Shown one piece after another: positions 9,301 to 18,836 of a stretch of 64,000 nucleotides of DNA. The notes under the pieces are model-generated. The model saw only the letters and a program-made list of their open reading frames with translations. It searched no databases and was not told where the DNA came from. The stretch's first letter is position 1. The number at the start of each line of letters is the position of its first letter. Source of the DNA: Desulfoscipio geothermicus. Its GTDB lineage: Bacteria; Bacillota; Desulfotomaculia; Desulfotomaculales; Desulfallaceae. The position numbers and the translations under genes are program-made. Location of the stretch: the NCBI GenBank assembly GCA_016841205.1, contig JAENZP010000001.1, forward strand, positions 496,001 to 560,000, read 5' to 3'.

Positions 9301-10049
9301 GCACTACCATTCCTGAATTCATGAGTAAAGTGTCTATCGTAAAGCTTGGATAGCTCATATGCATCTCCCAGGAAATTGCCTACAACCACCAAAGCCGTTT
9401 TTTTAATACCCGTTATTTTCACCTTTTCTGCAATATCCTGAAGCGTCCCCTGGATAATTATTTGTTCCGGCCAGGATGCTTTATAAACGATTGCCACCGG
9501 TGTGTTTTCAGTATAGCCACATTTAAGCTTGTCCACCAGTTCGTCCAGCATACCGGCGCTTAAGAATATAATCATGGTCGCTTGGTGCGCAGCTAAAGCT
9601 TCTATCTTTTCCAAAGCAGGCACCTCTGTCCTTCCCTCCATGCGGGTCAGTATCACAGTCTGAGTGACTCCGGGCAAGGTATATTCTTTTTTTAGCGCGG
9701 CCGCTGCCGCTAAAAACGAGCTGACTCCGGGAATAATTTCGTATGCTATGTGATATTTGTCCAACGCGTCCATCTGTTCACGGATAGCGCCAAAAATCGA
9801 AGGATCTCCCGTATGCACCCTGGCAATCTTTTTTCCTAACATGGTCCCTTTAACCATTACATCCAGCACCTCTTCCAAGGTCATACCGGCGCTGTCATAT
9901 AGCTCAGCCCCTTTTGGGGCATTTGCCAAAAGCGCTTTATTCACTAGAGAGCCTGCATAGATAACAATATCGGCCTCTTCAAGGTATCGCCTTCCCTTCA
10001 CCGTTATCAAATCAGGATCTCCGGGGCCTGCACCAATAAAATAAATCAT
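9297..10049 (-). CDS. cbiF: Cobalt-precorrin-4 C11-methyltransferase
   Basis: SAM-dependent methyltransferase acting at C11 of the corrin precursor. Motifs: FIGAGPGDPDLITVKG at the N-terminus, RVHTGDPSIFGAIREQ (the CbiF/CobM hallmark), and YEIIPGVSSFLAAAAAL. Length is normal at 250. I favour the ATG at 10049, just after the cbiL stop with AGG a few bases upstream; a GTG at 10061 inside cbiL is the alternative. Overlaps cbiG by 4 nt. Confidence 0.93.
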   Translation of the reverse strand: MIYFIGAGPGDPDLITVKGRRYLEEADIVIYAGSLVNKALLANAPKGAELYDSAGMTLEEVLDVMVKGTMLGKKIARVHTGDPSIFGAIREQMDALDKYHIAYEIIPGVSSFLAAAAALKKEYTLPGVTQTVILTRMEGRTEVPALEKIEALAAHQATMIIFLSAGMLDELVDKLKCGYTENTPVAIVYKASWPEQIIIQGTLQDIAEKVKITGIKKTALVVVGNFLGDAYELSKLYDRHFTHEFRNGSA

Positions 10050-10050
10050 T

Positions 10051-10758
10051 TTACCTAACACCGCCCTTTTTCACAATCATGGTAGAAAAATAACTGATTT
10101 TTTCGCCGTCAGGCAAGCTCAAGTCATAGGTAACCTTTTCATCCTTCATCCCACACTTACTTACCAAAACAGCTCTTTCAGACAAGCCTTCCGCCTTAAG
10201 CAACTCCTTCAATTTCGGAAGGCTTTTGGATAATTTCATCAAAACGATATTATCGAAGCTTTGTAATATATTTTCTAGATTATCGCATTCATACGCCGAA
10301 GGCACGATCGCTATGGCTTCCCTGTTCTCCCCCAGACTGATTCCTGCTCTGGCAGCAGCAGCACAAAAGGATGTAATACCTGGAATGATCTCTGCGGCAT
10401 ATCCTTCTTGGTGCAGCTGCTTGTGGAGATACATATAGGTGCTGTATATTGTTGGGTCACCCAGGGTGATAAACGCAACAATTTTCCCCTGTTCCAGCTT
10501 ATCCCGAATTTTTTTAATAGCTTCCTGCCAGCTTTTTTCCAGCACCTTTGCATCAAAGCTCATTGGGAATAACAATTCAAGGATTTCTTTGCCTTTTTCC
10601 AAGGCATCCTCGGCAATGGTCTGGGCTAGACTTTCCTTTTCCGCCGCGGTTTTCGGAACTGCCACCACATCCGCCTCGGCAATAATTCGCCTGGCCTTTA
10701 TTGTGATCAACTCAGGATCCCCCGGTCCTATTCCTACACCGTAAAGTTTCCCTGCCAT
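10051..10758 (-). CDS. cbiL: Cobalt-precorrin-2 C20-methyltransferase
   Basis: First methyltransferase after cobalt insertion; it adds the C20 methyl group from SAM. Motifs: GVGIGPGDPELITIKA, AFITLGDPTIYSTYMYL and AEIIPGITSFCAAAARAG, all typical of CbiL/CobI. Length (235) fits. The ATG follows GAGG by about 7 nt. It is in the middle of the operon, 25 nt after cbiET. Confidence 0.93.
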   Translation of the reverse strand: MAGKLYGVGIGPGDPELITIKARRIIAEADVVAVPKTAAEKESLAQTIAEDALEKGKEILELLFPMSFDAKVLEKSWQEAIKKIRDKLEQGKIVAFITLGDPTIYSTYMYLHKQLHQEGYAAEIIPGITSFCAAAARAGISLGENREAIAIVPSAYECDNLENILQSFDNIVLMKLSKSLPKLKELLKAEGLSERAVLVSKCGMKDEKVTYDLSLPDGEKISYFSTMIVKKGGVR

Positions 10759-10783
10759 CTTTTTCCTCCACCAATTATGTGCT

Positions 10784-12010
10784 TTACTTCTCCGCGCTAA
10801 TGATATAAATGGGATTTAGAGCCTGCATCATATGTTTCCTTCCCACCAACCGCCCCTTCGATACCGAAACACCGGCAATATCAATGTCCCTGAATCCCCT
10901 ACTGTTCAAGCCTGCAATCGCTTCACCGGCTGTTTCAATCGCTACCGCATTTACCACAATTCTAATCTGGTGATTCATTTCAGCTGCCCAGTCCAAAATA
11001 CTATCCATCCGGCCATCCGTTCCCCCGATAAAAATGCGGTCCGGCTTGGGCAGATCCATTAATATATCAGGAGCCACTCCCTCTACCACTTTAACGTTTC
11101 CAAGTCCAAACTTCAGCACATTTTCCCGGATAAGCGCAAGGGCGTCCTTTTTCTTTTCTACAGCGTATACCCTGCCTTTTTTTACGATTAAACCGCATTC
11201 AATGGAAATCGATCCCGTACCCGCGCCAATATCATAAACGACAGAATCTTCCCGGAGCCTCATTTTGGATAATGCCACAGCTCTAATTTCTTCCTTGGTC
11301 ATGGGCACATCTCCTCTGACAAACAGTTCATCCGGTATACCGGGTGTGGCCATCTCCCAGACTTGCTTAATGGCAAGACCCTTGCCGGGATGCTCCACAA
11401 GCATAATTGAAAGACTGTCAAACTCAAGCTTCGCCATTTCTTCCGGAGAGCCTGTAACAATTCTTTCTTCCGGATAGGAAAGTTTCTCCCCAATAGTTAC
11501 CGTAACATCCCCTAATCCACTACTAATAAGCTCTCTGCATACGTGGACATGTGATGAGGCGCCACCGGTAAAAAGTATCACCTTGCCATGATTTTTGACT
11601 ATATTGGTTAGATTGTTCAGTTCCCTGCCATGGAGGCTGGCAATAAAAATATCATCCCAGCTTTTGTTGATTTTGGCACATAAATATTGCAGCGAGCTGA
11701 TGCCGGGATAAACTAGTAATTCTACATCGACAAGCCTGTTCTTCAAGTATTCCGAGATACTGAATACCCCCGGGTCTCCAGAGGCAAGCACTGCCATTTT
11801 CTTTTTGCCGATATGCTTAAGCATGTATCGTTCTATGCCGGCCAGATTATTGCCGATCACGACTTCTTCCTTCTCTAAATGTAGGAAAAGGTCTAGATTC
11901 CGCCTTCCCCCAATCAATACATCGCTTGCTTCTATCAGTTTATTCGCGGCAGGATAAATATAATTTTTATCTCCCGGTCCTATGCCGATAATATAAAGCT
12001 TATTGTCCAT
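10784..12010 (-). CDS. cbiET: Fused cobalt-precorrin C5/C15-methyltransferase and decarboxylase
   Basis: A natural fusion. The N-terminal half is CbiE, a tetrapyrrole methyltransferase (IIGIGPGDKNYIYPAA, VLASGDPGVFSISEYL). The C-terminal half, from about residue 220, is CbiT, a class I SAM methyltransferase and decarboxylase (VYDIGAGTGSISIECGL, RIFIGGTDGRMDSIL). The aerobic counterpart is CobL; separate cbiE and cbiT genes exist in many other bacteria. I chose the ATG at 12010, 6 nt after GGGAG, so the start overlaps the end of cbiD by 11 nt. Confidence 0.92.
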   Translation of the reverse strand: MDNKLYIIGIGPGDKNYIYPAANKLIEASDVLIGGRRNLDLFLHLEKEEVVIGNNLAGIERYMLKHIGKKKMAVLASGDPGVFSISEYLKNRLVDVELLVYPGISSLQYLCAKINKSWDDIFIASLHGRELNNLTNIVKNHGKVILFTGGASSHVHVCRELISSGLGDVTVTIGEKLSYPEERIVTGSPEEMAKLEFDSLSIMLVEHPGKGLAIKQVWEMATPGIPDELFVRGDVPMTKEEIRAVALSKMRLREDSVVYDIGAGTGSISIECGLIVKKGRVYAVEKKKDALALIRENVLKFGLGNVKVVEGVAPDILMDLPKPDRIFIGGTDGRMDSILDWAAEMNHQIRIVVNAVAIETAGEAIAGLNSRGFRDIDIAGVSVSKGRLVGRKHMMQALNPIYIISAEK

Positions 12011-13139
12011 AACTGCTCCCTGCCTCATTTAGAAGTCTTAGTGCATTTTCATCCATGGCAAGCAAAGTATGATCCCGATGGAAAAGAATGCAGCCAATCT
12101 GTATCTTATTATAAACGTAACCCGTACATCGTTTGGACACGTTGGAAACAATTCTGTCATAGACGCCCCACAAGCCATTCCGGTTGATAATTTCCGCCGC
12201 TGCCTCCGTGGTCCGGCATGCATATACCTGGGCAACAGTTATGGCCGCTGCTCCCTCTAAGGCTGTATATGCAGCCATGATTTCATTTCTTGCGTCAGCA
12301 ACCCTGCTGTGGGTCTGAAATATTCCGGCAGCCACTTTGACAAGTTTGCCCAGATGCCCGACAATTAAAATCTTTTCAAACCCACACTCCACCGCTTTAT
12401 CCAGCATAAATCCCATAAAATTGCTGACCTTTACAAGATTCTCTTTATCCAAGCCGATTTCTTTCGCAACAAAGTTCTCTCCATAATTACCGAAGATATA
12501 AACGGCAAACTTTTTTCCCTTCGCAGCCAAAACGCGAAGCTCCAGTGCCAGAGCCTCTTTCCAGGCATCCTCAGACATGGGATTTACAATGCCGGTAGTG
12601 CCCAGGATTGAAATGCCTCCAACAATTCCGAGCTTGGGATTGAACGTCTTAAGCGCTGTTTCAGCACCTCCCGGTACGGATAACGTGATCTCCACGCCAA
12701 CGTTCTCTGGTAAAACTTCCCCAACTTCCTTTAAAATCATCTGCTCAGGCACCGGGTTGATCGCCGGTTTACCTACTTCCACATTTAATCCGGGCAAGGT
12801 GACCATACCAATCCCTTCTCCCGAACGAATATCAACGCCCGATTTACTTTTTCTTTTTGCCGTTGCAAATATTTTCAGCCCCGATGTCATATCCGGATCA
12901 TCTCCACCATCTTTGAGCACAGAACAGCTAGCGCTCTTGGATGTAATGGAAACGTCCGTTACAGGCAAGGTTAGCCTGACCCCTGCGGGTGTATCAATAC
13001 AACTTTCTTCAACAGCACCCCCTGAAAGCAGCATCATCACAGAAGCTTTTGCAGCAGCAGCAGCACAAGAGCCCGTCGTATAGCCTTTTCTAAATTTCCT
13101 GCCATTTACAACAACATACTCATCCTTCATTAGCTTCAC
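12000..13139 (-). CDS. cbiD: Cobalt-precorrin-5B C1-methyltransferase
   Basis: CbiD methylates C1 in the anaerobic route and has no relation to the other cbi methyltransferases. The N-terminal GYTTGSCAAAAAKAS motif is the family hallmark; GEGIGMVTLPGLNVEVGKPA and GTTGIVNPMSE follow. I chose the GTG at 13139 because GGAGG lies exactly 8 nt upstream; a TTG at 13160 and an ATG at 13130 are alternatives. It follows cbiC by 42 nt. Confidence 0.93.
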   Translation of the reverse strand: MKLMKDEYVVVNGRKFRKGYTTGSCAAAAAKASVMMLLSGGAVEESCIDTPAGVRLTLPVTDVSITSKSASCSVLKDGGDDPDMTSGLKIFATAKRKSKSGVDIRSGEGIGMVTLPGLNVEVGKPAINPVPEQMILKEVGEVLPENVGVEITLSVPGGAETALKTFNPKLGIVGGISILGTTGIVNPMSEDAWKEALALELRVLAAKGKKFAVYIFGNYGENFVAKEIGLDKENLVKVSNFMGFMLDKAVECGFEKILIVGHLGKLVKVAAGIFQTHSRVADARNEIMAAYTALEGAAAITVAQVYACRTTEAAAEIINRNGLWGVYDRIVSNVSKRCTGYVYNKIQIGCILFHRDHTLLAMDENALRLLNEAGSSYGQ

Positions 13140-13181
13140 CTGTTGTTCCTCCAGACTCAAAGAGAGGACCTGCCCGTTTGC

Positions 13182-13808
13182 CTAGATCATTAGCAAAATA
13201 GCATTCACGATGGCAGCAGCGATATTGCTCCCGCCTTTTCTGCCCTCTGAAAGTATATAGGGAACTCCCGCCATCTTCAATAACTCTTTAGATTCAACTA
13301 CATTTACAAAACCAACCGGAACGCCTATCACGAGTGCAGGCGAAATAGCCCCTTCTTTAATCAGTTCTACCACCCGGATTAACGCAGTAGGAGCATTCCC
13401 CAAGGTGAAAATTTGGTTATTCCCGTCCTTTGCCGCTTTTTCCATACACACCGAAGCACGGGTAACATTTCTTTGCTTTGCTTCCCAAGCAACCGCTTCA
13501 TCATCCATATAACAAACAATCTGCCCACCAAATCTGGAAAAAAATTTTCGATTGATTCCCACCGAAGCCATTTTTGTATCCGTCACAATATTACAGCCGG
13601 ACTTTATAGCTGCAAAAGCTTGTGGAACTGCCGTTTCACTGATTTTCATAATCTCTGCATATTCAAAATCCGCTGTTGTATGGATGACTCTTTTGATAAT
13701 ATTTTCATGGAAGGGCGGGAATTTTTTTTCACCCAATATTTCACTAATCATGGCCAAGCTTTTTTTTTCTATATCTCCCGGCTCCACAATATCAATTCCG
13801 TCTAACAT
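13182..13808 (-). CDS. cbiC: Cobalt-precorrin-8 methylmutase
   Basis: Moves the methyl group from C11 to C12 to give cobyrinate. Family segments include RVIHTTADFEYAEIM (with the catalytic-type histidine), GCNIVTDTKMASVGINR and the C-terminal VGVPVGFVNVVESKE. Length (208) is typical. The ATG at 13808 has GGGGAG about 9 nt upstream and is preferred over a GTG at 13829, which would lie deeper inside cbiO. It overlaps the end of cbiO by 17 nt. Confidence 0.93.
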   Translation of the reverse strand: MLDGIDIVEPGDIEKKSLAMISEILGEKKFPPFHENIIKRVIHTTADFEYAEIMKISETAVPQAFAAIKSGCNIVTDTKMASVGINRKFFSRFGGQIVCYMDDEAVAWEAKQRNVTRASVCMEKAAKDGNNQIFTLGNAPTALIRVVELIKEGAISPALVIGVPVGFVNVVESKELLKMAGVPYILSEGRKGGSNIAAAIVNAILLMI

Positions 13809-14682
13809 GCTTCCACACTCCCCTGGCACTTTTATCTTGACTTATTTTCCAATCCTTCAGCAACCTGCGGGCTTCAGAGATGGTGTTCGCTGTATCATTA
13901 AAGGCAAAGCCGTCTTTGTCTTTTAGAATTTCCATCAAATGCCCGATTCTAGGCAATCTTAGATTTACCTCCCTTAGGCCATCCGGCTGACCGAACACCT
14001 CTTTAGGCGTGCCTGCCAACACAATCTTTCCCTGGTCCAAGACATACGTATAGTCACAGTAAAGCGGTATAATATCAATATCATGCGTTGCAATAACCAC
14101 AGACAAGCCCAATTCCTGCTGGATCTCCCTGAGCAACTTCATGATTTCACTAACCCCCATGGGGTCAAGTCCGGCCGTTGGCTCATCCAACACCAGCACC
14201 TCCGGCTCCATAGCCAACACCCCTGCAATGGCCACTCTCTTTTTCTGCCCGAAGCTGAGACAGTGAGTGGGCTTATCTTTTAAATGAGTTATGCCTGTTT
14301 GCTCCATGGCAATATTTACTCTCTTGCGCACTTCCTCTGCAGGCAATTTCATATTCACCGCCCCAAAGGATATATCCTGGTATACGTTGGCTGAAAACAA
14401 CTGGCTGTCGGGATCTTGAAATACGATACCGACGGCTTGGCGCAGGTTTCTAAGACCGGCCCGGGAATAATTCACAGGCAGCCCCTTAAATAAAACCACA
14501 CCGGATGTGGGCTTAAATATACCGTTAAGCGAAAGAAATAAGGTTGACTTCCCCGCTCCGTTACCTCCCAATACTGCAGTCGTCTTACCTTGCTTTATGC
14601 CAAGTGTCAAACCGTTTAAAGCCTGTGTCCCGTCACTATATGTGTAATGAAGGTCTCGCACCTCCAGTATATGCTTAATCAT
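13792..14682 (-). CDS. cbiO: Cobalt ECF transporter ATPase CbiO
   Basis: ATP-binding subunit that powers cobalt uptake with CbiMNQ. Motifs: Walker A GGNGAGKSTLF, Q-loop FQDPDSQLF, signature LSFGQKKRVAIAGVLA, Walker B VLVLDEPTAGLDP and switch histidine ATHDID. The ATG at 14682 overlaps the cbiQ stop (TGATG) and is preceded by a GGCGGGG site; longer frames starting inside cbiQ are not needed. A C-terminal extension (from about residue 240) is typical of CbiO-type proteins. Confidence 0.95.
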   Translation of the reverse strand: MIKHILEVRDLHYTYSDGTQALNGLTLGIKQGKTTAVLGGNGAGKSTLFLSLNGIFKPTSGVVLFKGLPVNYSRAGLRNLRQAVGIVFQDPDSQLFSANVYQDISFGAVNMKLPAEEVRKRVNIAMEQTGITHLKDKPTHCLSFGQKKRVAIAGVLAMEPEVLVLDEPTAGLDPMGVSEIMKLLREIQQELGLSVVIATHDIDIIPLYCDYTYVLDQGKIVLAGTPKEVFGQPDGLREVNLRLPRIGHLMEILKDKDGFAFNDTANTISEARRLLKDWKISQDKSARGVWKHVRRN

Positions 14683-15473
14683 CAAAGCACCCCGCCTGCG
14701 TATCGTTTCAAGAACAGTGCAATGCCAAAAAGGGCAAGATTTACCGTCACCGGAGGAATGTATTCTGTCCAATGTGTTTCCCAAGGCTCTTCCAACACAC
14801 TAAGTTCTCCGTCATATCCCCTTGCTTCAAGGGCTGTGTAAAGCTCATTAGACCTTTGGTAAGCACGGATGAAAAGGGTTGATACCAGTGCTGCCAGTGA
14901 ACGGTAGGTTGAAGTAAGATCAGCATATCCCAAACGCGAACTTTGTGCAGTATGCATAGTCTCAGCCGCTTCAAGCAGTACGAAAATAAACCGATAGATT
15001 AGTCCCATTAATTCAACAATCAGTTTAGGTACTTTAAGTCTGCGCAGAACTGCCAATAAATCAACCAAGGGTGTACTAAGCGATAAAAAATACAAACAGG
15101 AAACCGCTCCCATTGACTTAAAAAATAAATGGGCTGCTTGATGCATACCTAACTTGGTCACACCTATATGCGTGCCAAAAGCAGCTATAGAAAACAGAAA
15201 AATATCCTTATTTCCGGAAGCATTGATCGCGATCGTTAAAACACCTATGATTAAAAAGGATATCGGTAACAACATAAGCTTAATAAATAGTGCAACCGGT
15301 GCACCACCTTTGCAGACAGTGCACCACCCCATCATAAAAAGCACTAAAACAGATATCAAAACAGAATTAGCCCAAAGGCATACCGCAAGAGCAAGCATGG
15401 CAAAGATAAGCTTTTTCATAGGGGCAGTCTGTTTCAGTTTTGAACTATATGCATATTTATCCATGTTTGTCAT
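14682..15473 (-). CDS. cbiQ: Cobalt ECF transporter transmembrane protein CbiQ
   Basis: Membrane subunit that couples the CbiO ATPase to substrate-binding CbiM. Several hydrophobic helices span residues 18-140, followed by the coupling region with AQSSRLGYAD and ALEARGYDGEL, the short Ala-Arg-Gly motifs expected at the ATPase interface. A last helix lies near the C-terminus. Start overlaps the cbiN stop by 4 nt and its own stop overlaps the cbiO start. Confidence 0.93.
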   Translation of the reverse strand: MTNMDKYAYSSKLKQTAPMKKLIFAMLALAVCLWANSVLISVLVLFMMGWCTVCKGGAPVALFIKLMLLPISFLIIGVLTIAINASGNKDIFLFSIAAFGTHIGVTKLGMHQAAHLFFKSMGAVSCLYFLSLSTPLVDLLAVLRRLKVPKLIVELMGLIYRFIFVLLEAAETMHTAQSSRLGYADLTSTYRSLAALVSTLFIRAYQRSNELYTALEARGYDGELSVLEEPWETHWTEYIPPVTVNLALFGIALFLKRYAGGVL

Positions 15474-15772
15474 TGCTTAGCTGCTTCTTCCTTCTTTTTT
15501 CTTCCCATCATGTGGCCCAATCCATAGAAAAGAATTCCTGATCCAATAGCTGCCTGGAGAGAGAAAAGCAAGCTTTCGATTTCACCGCTCTTAGGTTCAA
15601 TTAACGGTGAAAACCAGGGGTTGTAGTCAGCATCAATCTCGGTTATGGCCTGTTTCGCTTCGCCATCTGCCCCGCCAAATTCAGCGTCCTTTTGCGTAAA
15701 AAGCGGTATAACGATTAGTGCGATAACAATGGCGATCAATAACAAATTCTTTATAACACCTGTCATAGACAT
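15470..15772 (-). CDS. cbiN: Cobalt transport protein CbiN
   Basis: Small two-helix membrane protein (100 residues) needed for metal loading of CbiM. Helix 1 is about residues 6-24 and helix 2 about 72-90. Between them lies an extracytoplasmic loop with DAEFGGADGEAKQAI and YNPWFSPL, the usual CbiN signature. It sits 2 nt after cbiM and overlaps cbiQ, so expression is coupled. Confidence 0.94.
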   Translation of the reverse strand: MSMTGVIKNLLLIAIVIALIVIPLFTQKDAEFGGADGEAKQAITEIDADYNPWFSPLIEPKSGEIESLLFSLQAAIGSGILFYGLGHMMGRKKKEEAAKQ

Positions 15773-15774
15773 CT

Positions 15775-16515
15775 TTACGCCTCCTTCGAAAGTACTTTCA
15801 AATCTTGGAGTTCGTCCTTGCCATAAGCAGCAATAGCATTAAATACCAGTACTGTCAATATGCCTTCACTAATCGCCAAGGGTATCTGCGTAACAGCGAA
15901 TATGCCCATAAACTTGGCCAGTGATACCATGAAACCGCCTGTTTCAGCAGGAAAAGCAAGAGCCAACTGTATTGAAGTCATCACATAAGTCAGTAAATCG
16001 CCAAGTGCTGCCGCTAGAAATATGGCCAACCACTGAGGCCCCTTGGCCTGCTGAACAATTTTATAGGTAGCAAAGGATACCAAAGGACCTACCACCGCCA
16101 TGGAAAAAGTATTGGCCCCCAGTGTCGTAATACCTCCATGGGCAAGCAAAACAGCCTGAAACAACAGCACAATCAATCCCAACACAGTCATGGCCGTAGG
16201 CCCGAACAAAATAGCGCCAAGACCTACTCCTGTTGGATGAGAGCAGCTTCCCGTAACCGAAGGTATTTTAAGTGCCGAAAGCACAAAAGCAAAAGCGCCT
16301 ACCATAGCCAGAAGCATTTTAGCTCTAGGATGCTCATTAATTGTTTTCTGTATTGAAAAGACTCCTGCTAATACAAAGGGAATGGTTAAAACACCCCAGG
16401 ATATACACCAGCCGGGCGGCAGAAACCCCTCCATTATATGCATGGCCCAAGCTGCCTGAGGTAATAAGATAAACATAAGCATAAAGCCAATTATCCAGAT
16501 TCTTTTCTTTGACAC
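15775..16515 (-). CDS. cbiM: Cobalt-binding ECF component CbiM
   Basis: Substrate-binding membrane subunit of the cobalt transporter. A cleavable signal peptide (to about residue 24) exposes the mature N-terminus [12 protein letters not shown]; the Met-His start that binds the metal must be generated by cleavage. Several helices follow, with [17 protein letters not shown] characteristic of the family. The start is a GTG preceded by AAGGGTG. First gene of the operon behind the B12 riboswitch, so cobalt uptake and corrin synthesis are shut down together. Confidence 0.94.
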   Translation of the reverse strand: MSKKRIWIIGFMLMFILLPQAAWAMHIMEGFLPPGWCISWGVLTIPFVLAGVFSIQKTINEHPRAKMLLAMVGAFAFVLSALKIPSVTGSCSHPTGVGLGAILFGPTAMTVLGLIVLLFQAVLLAHGGITTLGANTFSMAVVGPLVSFATYKIVQQAKGPQWLAIFLAAALGDLLTYVMTSIQLALAFPAETGGFMVSLAKFMGIFAVTQIPLAISEGILTVLVFNAIAAYGKDELQDLKVLSKEA

Positions 16516-16527
16516 AAATCATCACCC

Positions 16528-16578
16528 TTTCAAAATAAAATAAGAAACCTCTTAGCGTCAATCGTCAAGAGGTTTTGT
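16528..16578 (-). terminator. Intrinsic terminator of the cbiM riboswitch
   Basis: On the minus strand AACCTCTT and AAGAGGTT pair around a 13 nt loop (plus coordinates 16545-16575) and are followed by TTCTTATTTTATTTT. It lies between the B12 aptamer and the cbiM start, so it is the likely expression platform: cobalamin bound means transcription ends here. Confidence 0.75.
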
Positions 16579-16639
16579 TCAACCGGCAATATTTTAATAG
16601 CCTATGCAACACCCCCTCTATCGCTCGTAGAGTTCATGG

Positions 16640-16816
16640 TGATGAAAATACAGGCAGGTCTTCTGGCTCAAGCATCATCACTCTTCAAACCTTCCCAGTT
16701 TCCCAGTGGTATATCTTGAAGAGCTCCACTTTTACAGCGGCGTGACCGCGTGGGCTTTTACCCAACTTTCCTTTTCACCGGTGGATGATTATACCATAAT
16801 CATCCACCAGCACCTG
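16640..16816 (-). promoter_or_regulatory. Cobalamin (AdoCbl) riboswitch upstream of cbiM
   Basis: The B12 box is seen on the minus strand as AGCCAGAAGACCTGCC (plus 16653-16668). Upstream in the transcript are the other conserved parts of the aptamer, including GCCACGCGGTCACGCCGCTGT-like text (reading CCCACGCGGTCACGCCGC). A P1-type closing sequence CAGGTGCTGG starts the element near 16815. It controls the whole cbiMNQO-CD-ET-LFGHJ-X operon. Confidence 0.92.
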
Positions 16817-16959
16817 TATTCTAGGTATGAAGTTGTCAACATTTTTCCTCTATATACATTCTCCAAATTCTAAGAAAATCCTGTATAGATTGTTATCTAA
16901 AGTAAATATCTTTTATAATTGCCAATATTGAAGATAATAGGGCAGCCAATCTTTGCATC

Positions 16960-17772
16960 TTAAGGCAGGAAAATGCCTTCAGGATCTACAACATTATAGA
17001 GTATTTCCAATTGTCTATAGGTAGGAGGTTTGGTCTCCCCGCTGCATCTAGTAACATTCAGGTCAAAACCAACATTATTTTTAACATCTTCTACACTGAA
17101 ACCAGGATGTACGGTATCCAAATACATCTCGCCGTTCTCATCAAATCTAAAAATTGCCATGTCGGTAATGCAAGCAGATGGCCCACCTTTGAAAAACTTA
17201 CCATAAACCGCTTGCTTGGGTACATATTTACCACTGGGCCATTTCTTTACCCGCCAGCCTGGAGATGTGACATACTCTAGCTCTTCTGTAAAACGGCGCT
17301 TTTCCTGTACCATGATTAATACAGTCCTTTTGGCAAAGGATAGGATATCGGCATTACCACCACTGCCGGTAAATCTCATTATAGGATTCAAAGGAGTTCC
17401 GACATAGGTAGTGTTAAGATTGCCATACTTGTCTATTTCAGCTCCACCAAGGAACCCCAGATCGACATAGCCCGAATGTAATTGACCATAGAAGGCCTCA
17501 TATAGCCCGCCGGCTCTGGATGCCTGGTAAATACACCGAGCATCACCTACGGAAGTAGGGGTATCTATTGGCCTGCCGTCAATACTGCCCCCTTCATAAA
17601 CACATCTCGCAGTGGGGGCATTTTCATTCTGAGCCAAGCCTATGGCCAGCATGGGAAGCCCGGTACCCGCAAAGACAACGTCACCATCATTAACTTCTCT
17701 GGCGCCAGCGACAGCCAGTAGGTCTAGGGGCTTAAATTCTCCTACTTTTGCGTATTCATTGCTTGCAGTCAT
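16960..17772 (-). CDS. CoA-transferase subunit beta (GctB-like)
   Basis: Together with the preceding gene this forms a two-subunit CoA-transferase of the glutaconate/3-oxoacid type, which moves CoA between acyl groups. Features are the glycine-rich start DVVFAGTGLPMLAIGLAQ and VYEGGSIDGRP, where Glu60 is the likely catalytic glutamate (inferred by position), then FLGGAEIDKYGNLN. It begins 1 nt after the alpha gene's stop, with a GGGGG site inside that gene. The substrate cannot be read from the sequence; the mutase genes nearby suggest a branched or straight C4 acid. Confidence 0.82.
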   Translation of the reverse strand: MTASNEYAKVGEFKPLDLLAVAGAREVNDGDVVFAGTGLPMLAIGLAQNENAPTARCVYEGGSIDGRPIDTPTSVGDARCIYQASRAGGLYEAFYGQLHSGYVDLGFLGGAEIDKYGNLNTTYVGTPLNPIMRFTGSGGNADILSFAKRTVLIMVQEKRRFTEELEYVTSPGWRVKKWPSGKYVPKQAVYGKFFKGGPSACITDMAIFRFDENGEMYLDTVHPGFSVEDVKNNVGFDLNVTRCSGETKPPTYRQLEILYNVVDPEGIFLP

Positions 17773-18750
17773 TTATCTCGTCCCCCTTTTTACCCTGCTG
17801 GAATAACCTGTAGCCTGGCTTGCTCTCAATTTTTCCAGACGTCTAACTCCCAGTTTTTCCAAGTACTCGTCATGGTCTTTTACACCGTATATATACTCCT
17901 CGGCAAATTTATCAAAACCATCCTGAGTCTTGGTGCTTTTATTGAAGCTTAACAGAAAATCAGCATCGGTATCATAATAGAACTGGGAACCGGTGGGATG
18001 AGCTGCCCACGGGCATACTACTATGTAGTCAATCTCATAACCGTTGGCAAGATTCTGCGTAGGTTCACGGCGCAGGTATTCATCAGGTACAATTTCTTCA
18101 CAAATTACGATAACCTTGTCACAAGCCTTGATTACATCCTGATCATTGTAACACTGAGCCAGGATGCGTACAGTTCCCTCGGTCCCCACCATGGGAGCAT
18201 AGACTAATCCCCAATTTGGATTTATTGCAGGCATTAATAACAATTCACCCATATCATAGAAGGGATCTTTCACCGTAGTATATTTTTCCTTGGGTATTTT
18301 GGGGTTGGATCCATCCCGTAAGCCGGCATTGGCAATGCCATCGTAAGCGGGATTCAAGATGTCGGTGCCCATGGCCAGAGCAGTTGGGAAAAACGGTAAG
18401 CCGATGGCACCGGCTGAAAGCCGTCCTACAGCATGGCCATGACTTAAATCATCAACGATTACCTCTCCGTTAGCTTGTTTTCTGGACAGGTTGACACCAG
18501 TTTTACCGAGAATCTCCTGACCCATCCAGCTTCCTTCCCACAGCTTTACCGCTCCTCCCCCAACCAGCACTTCACTGTGGAATCCTCCCTGTACTTCAAA
18601 GAGGTGCAAATTTTTCTTACCCTGGCGAAGTATTTCATAACACATAGCTACCGGTCGCCGCCAAATAGTAAACCCGCTGAATGCCAAGCAATCGCCATCT
18701 TTGATCATACTGGTAGCTTCTTGTAGGGTAATTATTTTTGGTGTTCCCAT
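17773..18750 (-). CDS. CoA-transferase subunit alpha (GctA-like)
   Basis: A 325-residue partner of the beta subunit, of the glutaconate CoA-transferase A-like group. Recognisable parts are the N-terminal MIKDGDCLAFSGFTIWRRP, where a strand-turn with SGF is usual, and VCPWAAHPTGSQFYYDTD near the end. A strong GGAG site precedes the ATG. It lies 86 nt after the M24 peptidase gene with no visible terminator, so it may share a transcript with that gene and the AbrB-like gene driven from the sigma-54 promoter at 20.8 kb. Confidence 0.82.
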   Translation of the reverse strand: MGTPKIITLQEATSMIKDGDCLAFSGFTIWRRPVAMCYEILRQGKKNLHLFEVQGGFHSEVLVGGGAVKLWEGSWMGQEILGKTGVNLSRKQANGEVIVDDLSHGHAVGRLSAGAIGLPFFPTALAMGTDILNPAYDGIANAGLRDGSNPKIPKEKYTTVKDPFYDMGELLLMPAINPNWGLVYAPMVGTEGTVRILAQCYNDQDVIKACDKVIVICEEIVPDEYLRREPTQNLANGYEIDYIVVCPWAAHPTGSQFYYDTDADFLLSFNKSTKTQDGFDKFAEEYIYGVKDHDEYLEKLGVRRLEKLRASQATGYSSRVKRGTR

Positions 18751-18836
18751 AGCTCTCTCCTTTTTCCTATCGTAACATCGATTATTTTAGATTTTATTCT
18801 GAATAACTATATGGTCTTTTAACTGATTACTGTAAA

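Noticed and set aside
14682-14784. Longer N-terminus for CbiO
   Set aside because: The extra 34 residues lie inside cbiQ in another frame, while the ATG at 14682 has TGATG coupling to cbiQ.
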